From Actibacterium mucosum KCTC 23349 (GTDB taxonomy: Bacteria > Pseudomonadota > Alphaproteobacteria > Rhodobacterales > Rhodobacteraceae): a stretch of 64,000 nt of DNA. The stretch lies in NCBI RefSeq assembly GCF_000647975.1, contig NZ_JFKE01000002.1:372001-436000 (forward strand). Reading direction: 5' to 3'. The notes under the pieces are model-generated. The model was given only the letters and a program-made list of their open reading frames with translations. It did not search any database and was not told where the DNA came from. Position 1 is the first letter of the stretch. The number at the start of each line of letters is the position of its first letter. This document shows positions 63,575 through 64,000 of this stretch, piece after piece. Both the position numbers and the translations under genes were made by a program.

Positions 63575-64000
63575 ATGGCCGAAAAACGTTCGATTTTCGA
63601 GGAAGTGGCTGACACGGCCAAACCGGCGGCCGGGCCGCAGGGAGGCCTGATCGACCGGGCTCGCGGCGCGCGCGGCGGTATTCGCATCTGGTTGATGCTG
63701 CTGTTCGTGATGGTGGCCGCGATGATCCTGGTGGGTGGACTGACGCGGTTGACCGATAGCGGCTTGTCGATCACCGAATGGGCGCCGATCACCGGCGCGC
63801 TGCCGCCCTTGTCTGCCGAGGCCTGGCAGGTCGAGTTCGACAAATACAAGCTGATCCCGGAATTCACGCTGCAAAACGCGCAAATGAGCTTGGCTGAATT
63901 CAAAACCATCTATTGGTGGGAATGGGGCCACCGGCAATTGGGCCGGGTCATCGGCCTTGTGTGGGCGGTTGGGTTCCTGTGGTTCCTTCTGCGCAAACAG
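63575..64000 (+). CDS. ctaA: Haem A synthase, N-terminal part
   Basis: The window ends 142 codons into this gene. MVAAMILVGGLTRLTDSGLSITEW and IYWWEWGHRQLGRVIG are the first conserved blocks of CtaA/Cox15, which oxidises haem O to haem A for cytochrome c oxidase in the inner membrane. A first membrane helix (~38-58) and the start of a second are present. ATG 63575 follows GGAG at seven bases; ATG 63560 in the same frame is less likely. Confidence 0.92.
   Translation, partial: MAEKRSIFEEVADTAKPAAGPQGGLIDRARGARGGIRIWLMLLFVMVAAMILVGGLTRLTDSGLSITEWAPITGALPPLSAEAWQVEFDKYKLIPEFTLQNAQMSLAEFKTIYWWEWGHRQLGRVIGLVWAVGFLWFLLRKQ

Overview
The window reads as chromosome of a marine alphaproteobacterium of the Roseobacter group (Rhodobacterales). 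The grounds are a paracoccal-type sulfur-oxidation (sox) cluster that includes soxCD, a ChpT-type phosphotransferase, an olsBA pair, a separate pterin-binding methionine-synthase module, an L21 protein with a C-terminal HhH-like tail, and GC-rich codon use. The genus cannot be fixed from sequence alone.

Layout. 1-2.6 kb: end of cysS, citramalate synthase and a squalene-synthase-fold protein. 2.8-6.3 kb: MFS transporter, AlkA-type glycosylase, esterase and HNH nuclease. 6.5-10.3 kb: zwf-pgl-pgi, the entry to the Entner-Doudoroff/pentose phosphate routes. 10.3-12.3 kb: a secreted RTX protein with a glycosidase-like barrel. 12.45 kb: tRNA-Gly. 12.6-15.9 kb: corrinoid activator, pterin methyltransferase and a small 'virulence factor' family gene. 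16.1-19.0 kb: ppx, rlmE and a peroxiredoxin. 19.2-24.4 kb: arginine to spermidine by the carboxyspermidine route.

24.4-43.9 kb is a long sulfur-oxidation region. soxS-soxR-soxT and a formylglycine-generating enzyme run leftward. soxV and soxXYZABCDEF run rightward, followed by a DUF302 gene and a 5-aminolevulinate synthase (hemA). Then come a second YeeE/YedE permease, a DUF2892 gene, a Crp/Fnr regulator and two metallo-beta-lactamase-fold genes, all leftward, and finally a second CcdA-thioredoxin pair. Three kinds of palindrome occur in its promoters: ATTC-N8-GAAT (likely SoxR), TTGAT-N4-ATCAA (likely FNR) and GTGAC-N3-GTCAC (possibly the local Crp/Fnr protein). Together these suggest joint control by sulfur compounds, oxygen and a local regulator.

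43.9-50.6 kb is a lower-GC accessory island ending at a tRNA-Ser. It carries three recognisable 3' ends of Rhs (YD-repeat) genes. Only one is intact: it is fused to a lipase-like toxin domain and followed by an overlapping membrane-anchored candidate immunity gene. Between the fragments are orphan small genes (one DUF4265) and a type II secretion ATPase remnant. No integrase or transposase is visible.

50.9-64 kb returns to core genes: DUF2059, rplU-rpmA, rtcB, a LysE exporter, an acetyltransferase, obgE-proB-proA, chpT, olsBA (ornithine lipid), a ThiE-like gene, a TfoX-domain gene, trmJ and the start of ctaA.
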